Of a DNA stretch of 64,000 nucleotides, positions 9,701-17,695 are shown piece after piece. The stretch comes from an uncultured Bacteroidota bacterium. GTDB lineage: Bacteria; Bacteroidota; Bacteroidia; Chitinophagales; Chitinophagaceae. A program made the translations under genes and the position numbers. The notes beneath the pieces were generated by a model. It had not been told where the DNA came from. It saw only the letters and a program-made list of their open reading frames with translations, and did no database searches. Every line of letters begins with the position of its first letter. Within the stretch, counting starts at the first letter, position 1. The stretch is from NCBI GenBank assembly GCA_903904855.1, contig CAIVEH010000119.1:1-64000 (forward strand). The letters are read 5' to 3'.

Positions 9701-9714
9701 CCCCCTGAAGGGGG
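9701..9714. repeat. Short GC-rich hairpin element (copy 1)
   Basis: CCCCC-TGAA-GGGGG lies 9 nt after the MoxR stop, preceded by another C5 run. A similar CCCC-TAAA-GGGG element follows iscS at 14883-14894. Such elements are recurrent 3'-flank hairpins in related genomes and may act as terminators or mRNA 3' stabilisers. Confidence 0.45.
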
Positions 9715-9800
9715 CTTAGCTGGAGAATATGTTTTGGGCTATGAAGCATAATTGGAGCTTGTTTTTTAATGATTCAAAAGATTATTAGAATTACCCGGTT

Positions 9801-10766
9801 TTATATCGGCAGGCTGATTTCAAATATTGATCCATTGGGCGTGTTATCTTTTACGGTAATGCGCCCTTTGTGTTGCATCACTATTTTGTTGGTGAGGTAT
9901 AGGCCCAGGCCGGTGCCTTTTGATTTACGACTCTCTTCATTGCCTACTCGGTAGAATTTGTTGAAAATCTTTTTCTTTTCAGGGTCGCTGATGCCTGATC
10001 CCTGGTCGGCAACACTTATGATTGCATTGCCGTTATTATTTTCGAGTGTTATCAGAATAGGTTTATCGGCAGGGGTATATTTTACTGCGTTTTCGAGCAG
10101 ATTATTGATGGCCATCTGCAGCATTATTTTATCGCCAGTCATGCGGATGCCGGGCATAATATCCTGTTCAAATTTGCGGGGGTAGCGGAGTGCATAATCG
10201 GTAACTGCATCTTCTACTTGCTCAGAGAGGAGGAACGATTCATTGGCGGGTTTGTACTGCCTGCCCTCCAGCTGCGATGCAAAGAGCATATTGCTGCAAA
10301 GGTCGTTGAGCCTGTTAGATTCTTTAATGCACCGGTCCAGCAACTGCTTACGCTGGGCCTCACTGAGCTGGTGTTTTTCCAGGGTCTGCATATTGAGTTT
10401 CATAGCGGCTATGGGCGATTTCAGTTCGTGGGTAACCGACAGCATGAAATTATTTTGCTGGCGTGACAGCATTATACGCCTTGCAAAAGAAGAATATACA
10501 ATAACAGCCCCGATGAGTATAACAATAAGAAATGCCGAACCCTCACCAATATATTGCTTAGTGCGGCCAGAATGTTTACGATTCAGTTGCTCCAGTTCGG
10601 TTATATAGGTGGCTGGTTGTGCAGCGCTATCTACCCTGCTTTTCAGGATGGTTACTTCCTGCTCATATATAAGTCCGCTCTGCTTCTGGAGGCTGAACTC
10701 CCAGAATACCAGGGCGGCAATAATGTAGCCGAGGAGCAGAATATGTACGGATGTGAAAAAGCGCAT
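9801..10766 (-). CDS. Sensor histidine kinase
   Basis: A 321-residue membrane kinase. Transmembrane helix 1 (ILLLGYIIAALVFW), a ~45-residue periplasmic loop (TILKSRVDSAAQPATYITEL) and transmembrane helix 2 (FLIVILIGAVIVY) precede a HisKA domain with phospho-accepting His113 in SVTHELKSPIAA. The HATPase_c domain shows the N box (NNLLENAVKYTP), G1 (VADQGSGI), F box (FNKFYRVG) and G2 (GTGLGLYL). The short periplasmic sensor gives no clue to the ligand. It has no adjacent regulator; the OmpR-type regulator at 1509-2219 is the nearest candidate. Confidence 0.95.
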   Translation of the reverse strand: MRFFTSVHILLLGYIIAALVFWEFSLQKQSGLIYEQEVTILKSRVDSAAQPATYITELEQLNRKHSGRTKQYIGEGSAFLIVILIGAVIVYSSFARRIMLSRQQNNFMLSVTHELKSPIAAMKLNMQTLEKHQLSEAQRKQLLDRCIKESNRLNDLCSNMLFASQLEGRQYKPANESFLLSEQVEDAVTDYALRYPRKFEQDIMPGIRMTGDKIMLQMAINNLLENAVKYTPADKPILITLENNNGNAIISVADQGSGISDPEKKKIFNKFYRVGNEESRKSKGTGLGLYLTNKIVMQHKGRITVKDNTPNGSIFEISLPI

Positions 10767-10926
10767 TTTTTTTAGTCGTAAGTCGTGAGTATTTAGCTGT
10801 AAGTTGGCATCAAAAGTACGGATAAGTACAAAAGAAGGTTATGATATAGGTTATGAAATAATAATAGTATCTTGAATTAGGTAATTCAATTTTGAACCCA
10901 AAAGAAACAAAGAAAAAATTGAACAA

Positions 10927-11431
10927 TCATGGCTGGTCTATAATTTTAATATAAATTGGATTTACAGCATGTGTATTACTATCTCCTGTTCGCCGGACTT
11001 TGATGTCATCAAAAAAAAAATTTATCTCCGGATTTAAACCTATGACTAGCGGCTCCCAGATATTTCAGAAAATAAGATGAAATTTTATTACCAATGCCCT
11101 GATATGGCCCCATATAATTGCATGATTGAAAAGAAACCAAAAATGAAACGACTTCATAATCAGATCCTGGTAATACCCGAAGTCCGATTTCCAGATTGTC
11201 TCTAAATTCCTGATCTGTTGTCACAAAAGTATCTATATAACCCAATTGGGCTATTAATTCATTTCCGGTATAATCATGATGCTTTGAATTTTTTGCTCTG
11301 GCTGAATCACCCCTGATAATATTATGGTCAGGAATAGAATGAGTATATGTGGGGTGGGGTGCAATCTTGCCCAATCCATTAAAAGAAAGGGAAACAAGCA
11401 AAACAATATAGAGTTGTACCCTTATCATCAA
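10927..11431 (-). pseudogene. Secreted GldM C-terminal-domain-like protein, frameshifted in a 10-T run
   Basis: The track ORF (11009-11431, 140 aa) starts with a signal peptide (MMIRVQLYIVLLVSLSFNGLG) and ends SGDKFFF at a run of ten T (sense strand). Removing one T continues in frame as FFFDDIKVRRTGDSNT and on to a stop at 10927. The completed C terminus reads like the closing strands of GldM-C-like domains (pGd.ffFddIkvr..dG ... npi.ikI), and SYEVVSFLVSF resembles an upstream strand. GldM is the T9SS motor stalk; this short protein would be only a secreted domain relative. Either a sequencing error, a recent inactivation or a contingency tract would explain the break. The family call is tentative. 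Confidence 0.6.
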
Positions 11432-11503
11432 TCAGATTGAGAATTAAAGATAATCATTAAAAGTAATTCTAACCGACATTCATTAGCAGTTTATGTATCA
11501 TGC

Positions 11504-11710
11504 TATAAAATTTTACTGCTTATCTGCTTCGTATAAGTCGAGACAAATAAAGTACAAAATTTATGTTTGGCTTTATAATGGGATAATATTTCTGGCGAGT
11601 CAACTTATCTCCTGAATTAAAGCAATATATGGTCTTCGTAGAGCAATATTTTCTACGTTAAGGATTAAAATCATCACTCACCTAAAGCAGATAAGCAGTA
11701 AAATTTTATA
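11504..11710. repeat. 207-bp element bounded by 26-bp perfect inverted repeats
   Basis: TATAAAATTTTACTGCTTAT plus CTGCTT at 11504-11529 is repeated as its exact reverse complement at 11685-11710, enclosing 155 bp of non-coding AT-rich DNA. The size and long terminal inverted repeats recall a MITE or small non-autonomous transposon. No clear target-site duplication is visible. It fills most of the 386-bp gap in front of the toxin-antitoxin genes. Confidence 0.6.
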
Positions 11711-11780
11711 AGCAGCTGGTATAATTTGCCTCAATGTCTGAAACAAAAAACTGAAATTCGGAGAAGAAAAAATACTCAAT

Positions 11781-11812
11781 ATTGCGCAATATTGACCTTT
11801 TACATAACTTTG
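11781..11812 (+). promoter_or_regulatory. Bacteroidota-type promoter of the toxin-antitoxin operon
   Basis: ATTG (11781-11784), a 20-nt spacer and a perfect TAnnTTTG -7 element TAACTTTG (11805-11812) match the primary sigma-factor consensus of Bacteroidota. The best ATG (11818) is only 5 nt beyond the -7 box, so the transcript would be leaderless or nearly so. This also argues against the upstream TTG start in the ORF track. Confidence 0.65.
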
Positions 11813-11817
11813 CTTTA

Positions 11818-12336
11818 ATGCAGGCTATATTACATATTCCGAAACGCAGGGTAATTATCGTTACCTGGAAGGGTGAGAACAAATCAACAGAAGTTTTTTC
11901 CAGCCTTAAAAATTTCTGCCTGAGTTATACCCAGTATAATTATCATTCACTTACCAACCATCTATCTAAAACTGACAAGTCATATGAAAATGAAACTATA
12001 AAAATTGAAAGGGCGCCCGTTTTTACAAAGCCCAAAGGAGTCGTTGCCAAACCTGATTTTTACAAGGCACTATTCTGGGACTTCGATTATGACAAAATAA
12101 ACTGGCAGCAAAGCTACCGCACTGTAATAGAAAGAGTTCTGGAAAGGGGAACACAAGCGGAAAGGGATGAATTATTGCGCTATTATGGAAAAGAAAAAGT
12201 TATCAGTACTTTGATGAACGAAATAAAGTATTTGCCTGACTATACTATTAATGATGTCTGTAGCTATTTCGGGCTAAAAAAAGAAGATATGGTATGTTAT
12301 GTAAGGATGCAGTCGCGAAAGGAACATTGGACCTGA
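11818..12336 (+). CDS. DUF6922-type antitoxin of an AbiEii-like toxin-antitoxin pair, with N-terminal extension
   Basis: The last ~95 residues (LFWDFDYDKINWQQSYRTVI, ERVLERGTQAERDELLRYYG, YTINDVCSYFGLKKEDMVCY) match the small proteins (DUF6922-like, recalled, not searched) that precede AbiEii/AbiGii nucleotidyltransferases in Bacteroidota. The first ~70 residues (MQAILHIPKRRVIIVTWKGE and on to IKIERAPVF) are an additional unassigned segment, so this is a two-part antitoxin or regulator. The track start is a TTG at 11782; ATG at 11818 suits the promoter better. Its 3' end overlaps the toxin ORF by 43 nt, implying translational coupling. Confidence 0.75.
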   Translation: MQAILHIPKRRVIIVTWKGENKSTEVFSSLKNFCLSYTQYNYHSLTNHLSKTDKSYENETIKIERAPVFTKPKGVVAKPDFYKALFWDFDYDKINWQQSYRTVIERVLERGTQAERDELLRYYGKEKVISTLMNEIKYLPDYTINDVCSYFGLKKEDMVCYVRMQSRKEHWT

Positions 12337-12950
12337 TAAAACGGTTAATGGCTGATGAGGAGCTCGGGGAATTCAACCTTATCGGAGGAACAGCACTGGC
12401 ATTAAAAATCGGACATAGAGAATCTATTGATATTGATCTGTTTTGCAACAGCAGTTTTAATGCCGCTTGGATCGCAGAATATTTATCACATAAATATTCT
12501 GCTCAGCGAGTTAATAACCTTAAAAATGCTGTTTTCTGTTTTATAGAAGATGTGAAAATCGATCTGATTGCTCATCAATATCCGTTATTGCGCCCTGTGG
12601 AATTGGTTGAAGGAATCAGAATGTTATCTCTCAATGATATTGCTGCCATGAAATTACATGCAGTTGTAAATAACGGCACACGTCTGAAAGATTTTGCAGA
12701 CATCTATTTCCTGTTAGAACGGTTAGCAATGTCAGATATTTTACGAGACTATGAAATAAAATATGCCGAAACCAATACAATTATGGCAAGAACAGCATTA
12801 TTATATCACAATGACATAGACTTTAATGTGCCAATTGCATACATCACTAACAAAATAGAATGGTCATTAATTAATGCAAGGATAAATGAGGCACTAAACA
12901 AACCTGATAAACTATTCCCGAAAACAAAGATCAAGAAGAAAAAAAGATAG
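12294..12950 (+). CDS. AbiEii/AbiGii-type nucleotidyltransferase toxin
   Basis: A 218-residue polymerase-beta-like nucleotidyltransferase. GGTALAL plus GHRESIDIDLF supply the GG/GS motif and the catalytic DxD (DIDLF). FIEDVKIDLIAHQYP holds the third acidic residue, and MKLHAVVNNGTRLKDFADIY is the KxRDxxD-like motif of AbiEii toxins. Known relatives add nucleotides to tRNA 3' ends or otherwise stop growth, and act in abortive infection. It is translated in overlap with the DUF6922-like antitoxin. The very basic C terminus (FPKTKIKKKKR) may bind RNA. This is the only defence-type module recognised in the window. Confidence 0.88.
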   Translation: MLCKDAVAKGTLDLIKRLMADEELGEFNLIGGTALALKIGHRESIDIDLFCNSSFNAAWIAEYLSHKYSAQRVNNLKNAVFCFIEDVKIDLIAHQYPLLRPVELVEGIRMLSLNDIAAMKLHAVVNNGTRLKDFADIYFLLERLAMSDILRDYEIKYAETNTIMARTALLYHNDIDFNVPIAYITNKIEWSLINARINEALNKPDKLFPKTKIKKKKR

Positions 12951-12988
12951 CAGAGTGGTTAATATATCCTAAATAATTATTCTCAGGT

Positions 12989-13387
12989 TTAGGGTTTCTC
13001 CTGGCACAGCTCCACCAATACCCCATTTGTCCCCTTTGGGTGCAGGAAACAAACCAGTTTGTTATCGGCGCCGTTTTTAGGTATTGCGTTCAGCAGCTCA
13101 AAGCCGAGAGCGGCAAGGCGCTTCATTTCGGCTTCAATATTTTCTACTTCAAAGGCTATGTGGTGTATGCCTTCGCCTTTTTTAGCTATAAATTTAGCAA
13201 TGGGGCTGGCATCATGGGTGGCTTCCAGCAGTTCGATTTTAGATTCGCCGGTATGAAAAAAAGCGGTTTTAACCCCTTCAGTTGCAACCTCTTCCGTTTT
13301 GTAACAGGGCGTATTGAGCAGTTGCTCAAACAATTGTACAGATGCATTGATGTCCTTAACAGCAATTCCGAGGTGTTCAATTTTCAT
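12989..13387 (-). CDS. mce: Methylmalonyl-CoA epimerase
   Basis: A 132-residue vicinal-oxygen-chelate protein with two beta-alpha-beta-beta-beta modules. Metal ligands fall in MKIEHLGIAVKD (His), GIHHIAFEVENIE (His) and VLVELCQ (Glu). Length and motifs fit MCE, which interconverts (S)- and (R)-methylmalonyl-CoA between propionyl-CoA carboxylase and methylmalonyl-CoA mutase. It is divergent from iscS with 266 bp between them; no other gene of the pathway is near. Confidence 0.92.
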   Translation of the reverse strand: MKIEHLGIAVKDINASVQLFEQLLNTPCYKTEEVATEGVKTAFFHTGESKIELLEATHDASPIAKFIAKKGEGIHHIAFEVENIEAEMKRLAALGFELLNAIPKNGADNKLVCFLHPKGTNGVLVELCQEKP

Positions 13388-13617
13388 TCAGGAACATTGA
13401 TTAAATAATACCTGCAAGGTAGCGAAGTTATTTTTTTTACAAGGCGTAAAATCTGCGAATAGTAAACTATTTAAATACTTTTACAACGAAGTAAAAAGGT
13501 AAATCAACGAGCTAAATTGCGGAAATTATTTAGTCATTGTTCCTGTCCTATAGTTTTTAACAATAGTAACATATAATCCCGCAATCAGCAGGACCCGCTA
13601 AAGTACCACTTTTGCAG

Positions 13618-13625
13618 TAACTTTG
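13618..13625 (+). promoter_or_regulatory. Candidate -7 element of iscS
   Basis: TAACTTTG is a perfect match to the Bacteroidota -7 consensus, 28 nt before the iscS ATG. I do not see a convincing TTTG -33 element at the usual spacing, so support is partial. Confidence 0.45.
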
Positions 13626-13653
13626 TGGGTTGAAAGTATATAAAGTAAAAAGT

Positions 13654-14874
13654 ATGGAACTGAAGTTACCGGTATATCTTGATAATAATGCCACCACACC
13701 CATGGACCCAAGGGTGCTGGAGGCGATGTTGCCCTATTTTGTAGAGAAATTCGGTAATGCCGCCAGCCGCAATCACTCTTTTGGCTGGGTAGCCGAAGAA
13801 GCTGTAGACTATGCACGCGAGCAGGTGGCCCGGCTCATCAATGCCGATCCCAAAGAGATTATCTTTACCTCTGGCGCTACCGAGGCCGATAACCTGGCCA
13901 TAAAGGGTGTATATGAAATGTATTCCTCAAAGGGCAATCATATCATAACTGCAACTACCGAGCACAAAGCAGTACTGGATACCTGCAAGCATATAGAAAA
14001 GATGGGTGGACAGGTAACTTACCTGAATGTGAAAGAAGACGGCCTGATAGACCTTGAAGAACTGGAAAAAGCCATTACCGATAAAACCATTCTTATTGCC
14101 ATTATGTATGGCAATAACGAAACCGGGGTTATTATGCCAATTCGTGAAATCAGTAAAATAGCGCGCAAACACGGCGTTCTGTTCTTTACAGATGGTACGC
14201 AGGCTGTAGGCAAAATACCGGTGGATGTAAATGCCGATGGTATAGATCTGATGGCTTTCAGCGGTCATAAAATGTATGGACCAAAGGGCGTAGGCGCTCT
14301 TTATGTGCGCAGGAAAAACCCACGTGTAAAGGTTACCAGTCAGATGGATGGCGGTGGCCATGAGCGCGGTATGAGAAGCGGCACACTCAATGTGCCTGGA
14401 ATAGTGGGACTGGGTAAGGCCTGCGAATTGTGCCTGCATGAAATGGAAAGCGAAGCTGCCCGACTGAGCAAAATGCGCGACAGACTTGAAAAATCATTAA
14501 TGGAGTTGGAAGAAACTTATGTGAACGGCAGCAGGGAGCACAGGTTACCACATGTATCGAATATCTCGTTCAAATACGTAGAAGGGGAAGGACTGATGAT
14601 GGGCTTTAATAAAAACATTGCCCTGAGCAGCGGTTCGGCCTGTACATCGGCATCACTGGAACCCTCATATGTATTGAAGGCTTTAGGACTGGGTGATGAC
14701 CTGGCGCATAGTTCACTGCGCTTTGGCCTTGGCAGATTTACTACCGACGAGCAGATTGATTTTACAATAGACGCTATCAAGACAACAGTAATCAAGCTGA
14801 GGGAAATGAGCCCGCTGTGGGAAATGTTTAAGGAAGGAGTGGATATTAATGCAATTGAGTGGGCGCATCATTAA
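13654..14874 (+). CDS. iscS: Cysteine desulfurase IscS
   Basis: A class V PLP enzyme that removes sulfur from L-cysteine for Fe-S cluster assembly. Visible motifs: [14 protein letters not shown] at the N terminus, TEHKAVLDT (PLP-stacking His), [20 protein letters not shown] (PLP Asp/Gln), [10 protein letters not shown] (Schiff-base Lys) and [14 protein letters not shown] with the persulfide-carrying Cys on the mobile loop. The track ORF starts at 13630, but ATG 13654 ([11 protein letters not shown]) fits the family start; 406 residues is normal. iscU and iscA follow on the same strand, while iscR, hscBA and fdx are absent here. Confidence 0.96.
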   Translation: MELKLPVYLDNNATTPMDPRVLEAMLPYFVEKFGNAASRNHSFGWVAEEAVDYAREQVARLINADPKEIIFTSGATEADNLAIKGVYEMYSSKGNHIITATTEHKAVLDTCKHIEKMGGQVTYLNVKEDGLIDLEELEKAITDKTILIAIMYGNNETGVIMPIREISKIARKHGVLFFTDGTQAVGKIPVDVNADGIDLMAFSGHKMYGPKGVGALYVRRKNPRVKVTSQMDGGGHERGMRSGTLNVPGIVGLGKACELCLHEMESEAARLSKMRDRLEKSLMELEETYVNGSREHRLPHVSNISFKYVEGEGLMMGFNKNIALSSGSACTSASLEPSYVLKALGLGDDLAHSSLRFGLGRFTTDEQIDFTIDAIKTTVIKLREMSPLWEMFKEGVDINAIEWAHH

Positions 14875-14900
14875 CCCCTGAACCCCTAAAGGGGGACCTA
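14872..14900. repeat. Short GC-rich hairpin element (copy 2)
   Basis: Immediately after iscS, a CCCC-TAAA-GGGG hairpin (with a further CCCC run in front) resembles the element after the MoxR gene at 9701-9714. Probably the same class of intergenic 3' hairpin. Confidence 0.4.
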
Positions 14901-15037
14901 ACATTTAGTCGAAATCAAGTCATTGGGGATTAGGGAATGATTGAGCAAAATAGTTTTTTAGATTAAGAATGCAATAATAAAATGTGCGGTTAAGACAGCA
15001 CAAATTTGATTTTTTATTTTTTTAATTTTAATTTTTT

Positions 15038-15454
15038 ATGGCATATTCTGATAAAGTTATTGACCACTATTCTAATCCGAAGAATGTGGGTACACTGGAC
15101 AAAGCAAAAACCAATGTGGGTACCGGCCTGGTGGGTGCGCCTGAATGCGGCGATGTAATGCGCCTGCAGATCGAGGTAGATGAAGAAAGCGGCCTGATAA
15201 GCGATGCCAAATTCAAGACTTTCGGTTGTGGCTCGGCTATTGCTTCATCATCGCTTGCTACCGAATGGCTCAAGGGTAAAACTGTAGACCAGGCGCTCAG
15301 CATTGATAATATGGATATTGTGGAAGAGCTGAATCTGCCCCCGGTTAAAATACATTGCTCCGTATTGGCTGAAGATGCCATTAAAGCGGCCATCAACGAT
15401 TACAGAGTGAAAAATGGCCTGCCAGAACTGGTAGCTGAGAAAAAAGCACATTAA
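15038..15454 (+). CDS. iscU: Fe-S cluster scaffold protein IscU
   Basis: A 138-residue scaffold with the three conserved cluster Cys: Cys37 in GAPECGDVM, Cys64 in KTFGCGSAIASS and Cys107 in PPVKIHCSVLAED. The LPPVK motif recognised by HscA chaperones is also present (NLPPVKIHC). It receives sulfur from IscS (163 nt upstream) and iron to build clusters for transfer. The gene is preceded by a T-rich stretch and followed by an intergenic region rich in short AGTC repeats. Confidence 0.96.
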   Translation: MAYSDKVIDHYSNPKNVGTLDKAKTNVGTGLVGAPECGDVMRLQIEVDEESGLISDAKFKTFGCGSAIASSSLATEWLKGKTVDQALSIDNMDIVEELNLPPVKIHCSVLAEDAIKAAINDYRVKNGLPELVAEKKAH

Positions 15455-15612
15455 GTGAGTCGAAAGTCGTTAGTCTAAAGTCTGAAGTTCATATCTAAAA
15501 TGAATTCAGGTTTTAGATTAATGGCGAGGCTATACATTTTTTTATAATAAAAGGTCATTACTGAATACTTAACAGCTTTAGACTTGATACTAAATACTTT
15601 AGACTAAGAAAA
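15455..15612. repeat. Intergenic AGTC(G/T)(A/T)AAGTC repeats
   Basis: This gap holds repeated short units (GAGTCGAAAGTCGTTAGTCT, AAAGTCTGAAG, then inverted forms CTTTAGACTTG and CTTTAGACTAAG). Similar strings occur at 8445-8475 and 10770-10806. They recur only between genes. No RNA or protein function is apparent. Confidence 0.4.
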
Positions 15613-15939
15613 ATGATTTACGTTAGTGACAAAGCGAAGGAAAAAGTAGTAAAACTAAAACAGGACTCCGGACTTGGAGATGAGTATTTCCTTCGCGTGA
15701 GTGTGGTGGGCGGCGGCTGTTCGGGCTTGTCTTACAAGCTTGATTTTGATAATGAAGCACAGCCCCGCGACCAGGTTTTTGAAGACCAGGGAGTGACGGT
15801 AGTTACCGATCTTAAAAGCTTCCTGTATCTCTGCGATACTACTTTAGATTTCTCAGACGGACTAAACGGCAAGGGCTTTCATTTCAGCAATCCCAATGCC
15901 AGTCGTAGCTGCGGTTGCGGAGAGAGTTTTGCGGTATAA
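15613..15939 (+). CDS. iscA: Iron-sulfur cluster assembly/carrier protein IscA (A-type, HesB family)
   Basis: A 108-residue A-type carrier with the canonical Cys triad: Cys36 in VVGGGCSGLSYKLDF, and Cys100 and Cys102 in SRSCGCGESFAV. It accepts clusters from IscU and delivers them to targets. It sits 158 nt downstream of iscU on the same strand, completing a minimal iscSUA set. Length and fold motifs are standard. Confidence 0.95.
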   Translation: MIYVSDKAKEKVVKLKQDSGLGDEYFLRVSVVGGGCSGLSYKLDFDNEAQPRDQVFEDQGVTVVTDLKSFLYLCDTTLDFSDGLNGKGFHFSNPNASRSCGCGESFAV

Positions 15940-16138
15940 CCCATGACCGTGCCGAGTTGGGGTACCATCTATTGGGCTCAAGATCCTTATATTTTCAGCA
16001 GGTAAATAATTGAGCTATCCTGGTTTTCCCAAAATTGAGAAATGTGGCTTCCATACCTGCATTTTGGCATATAAACTCAGAAAATATTGTGATTGTATCC
16101 GCATAATTTTATCTTGCACTCTCAATAACCATTTTCTT

Positions 16139-16807
16139 ATGAAGAAAGGATTCCTGGCAATTTGTGCATTGCTTATTACATTCAGTGTTTCAGCCAAAAA
16201 ACATCCGTATAAAATAAAAATTGTAACAGATTCCGGCACCATTGAGCTGGTACTCTACAATAATACACCTCTTAACAGGGATAATATGCTTAAGCTGGCA
16301 AAGCAACATGCTTACGACAGCCTGCTCTTTCATCGTGTAATACCCAAATTTATGATACAGGGTGGCGACCCCACTTCTAAATATGCCAAACTGAGTGAGC
16401 ATCTGGGCAGTGGCGGACTGGATTATACAGTGCCTGCCGAAATAAATGATACAGATTTTCATAAACGCGGAGCGCTGGGAGTAGCCAGGGATGGCAATAA
16501 GGAGAAAGCGGGCTCCTCAAGCCAGTTCTATATAGTAACCGGTAAAACATTTACAGATGATGAGCTGGATAAGATAACCGCAAGATCGCATCATACCTGG
16601 ACAAAAGAGCAGAGGGAAATATATAAAACTGAAGGTGGAGCGCCACACCTGGATGGCGACTATACCGTTTTTGGTGAAGTGACAAAGGGCATGGACGTTG
16701 TTGATAAAATATCTTTAGTACCCCGTGAACCTGGTGACCGCCCTAAAAAGGATATCCGCATCATTAAACTGAGGATTAAGAAGCGGCATAGGTTCCTGTT
16801 TTTTTAA
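16139..16807 (+). CDS. Exported cyclophilin-type peptidyl-prolyl isomerase
   Basis: The product starts MKKGFLAICALLITFSVSA, a signal peptide ending before KKHPYKI. The track start at 16010 adds 43 residues of unlikely sequence. The cyclophilin domain follows: TDSGTIELVLYNNTPLNRDN, LLFHRVIPKFMIQGGDP (active-site Arg and the FMIQGGD motif), KAGSSSQFYIVTGK and GDYTVFGEVTKGMDVVDKIS. An inserted helix with HHTWTKEQREIYKTEGG is typical of Bacteroidota periplasmic members. It should accelerate proline isomerisation during folding of exported proteins. 223 residues. Confidence 0.93.
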   Translation: MKKGFLAICALLITFSVSAKKHPYKIKIVTDSGTIELVLYNNTPLNRDNMLKLAKQHAYDSLLFHRVIPKFMIQGGDPTSKYAKLSEHLGSGGLDYTVPAEINDTDFHKRGALGVARDGNKEKAGSSSQFYIVTGKTFTDDELDKITARSHHTWTKEQREIYKTEGGAPHLDGDYTVFGEVTKGMDVVDKISLVPREPGDRPKKDIRIIKLRIKKRHRFLFF

Positions 16808-16917
16808 AAGATTAAGTGTAAACAATAGAAAACACCATTTTTTTCTGCATTTGTCGGGAACTGGGAGGTTGGCTTTTTTTGATTGTTCTATATCGGACAA
16901 CTTTTATTGATTAAAAA

Positions 16918-17643
16918 ATGATCTCTGGTAGCACCTCTGTGACGATTACGCAAGCCATTAACCGCGGCTTGAAAAAAATCACTACGCCATCCAATATTAT
17001 ATTGTATTCAGCAACAGTTTTGTGCATACTCTTTTTAATTTGGGATTTTTCGTGGAGGGATTTATTAGCGATTCCGTTAGGACTTTTGGTATCTTATCTA
17101 TACTCAATGTACGCTACTCCAAAATGGAAAATCTGGGCCTATAGCAGCGTTACAGACATCCACCAGTTTCAGAGATCCGCAGAGCTTGCCGGGCTATTAT
17201 TGAAGGGGTCGCATGAAAGTACTTCTGGTGTTATGAACAGCCGCCAAAGGGAAATATTAAAAAAACTGCAAAAGAAATTTCTGGAAGAACCTGTATTTAC
17301 TGATGACCCTTCTATACCAGGCGAGACTGCTATTCCCGAAAAATCTTTTTTTGAAATAGTGAGCGAACCGATGATAGTTCTGAATGATTCTGGCTTGCAA
17401 CTCAGGTCAGCAGGATATTTTGAATGGAGCCAGATTGACAATGAGCATATTGCTAAAATATCGCTCAACAGATCTTACGGGAAAGAGGGTACAAACATCG
17501 AGATAAAGATTTTTTTCGTCTTTAACTCCCCGACTCAACATTTTGAAATACCTCTTTCCTCACTAAAAATCACTACATGGCAACTTGATCTGCTCCTTTA
17601 TATTTACAGAGGGCGATTTATGCAGAAGCAAACAGGCGATTGA
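16918..17643 (+). CDS. Two-helix membrane protein of unknown function
   Basis: Not recognised as a named family. After a ~25-residue cytoplasmic N terminus there are two hydrophobic segments (IILYSATVLCILFLIW and LLAIPLGLLVSYLYSMYA). A ~175-residue soluble domain follows, with RSAELAGLLLKGSHESTSGV and a beta-rich end (EIKIFFVFNSPTQHFEIPLS). The helix pair followed by a beta-rich PH-like domain recalls YcxB-type proteins, but this is weak. No operon partner; rnc converges from the other strand, separated by repeated GAGCCATT/AAGCCATT words. Confidence 0.6.
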   Translation: MISGSTSVTITQAINRGLKKITTPSNIILYSATVLCILFLIWDFSWRDLLAIPLGLLVSYLYSMYATPKWKIWAYSSVTDIHQFQRSAELAGLLLKGSHESTSGVMNSRQREILKKLQKKFLEEPVFTDDPSIPGETAIPEKSFFEIVSEPMIVLNDSGLQLRSAGYFEWSQIDNEHIAKISLNRSYGKEGTNIEIKIFFVFNSPTQHFEIPLSSLKITTWQLDLLLYIYRGRFMQKQTGD

Positions 17644-17695
17644 GCCATTATTTACTCAAACAATTGAGCCATTAAGCCATTGAGAAATTAATCCA

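Noticed and set aside
8445-15608. Possible CRISPR or tandem array formed by AAGTC-type repeats
   Set aside because: Units are short, irregular and without uniform spacers, and no cas genes are nearby.
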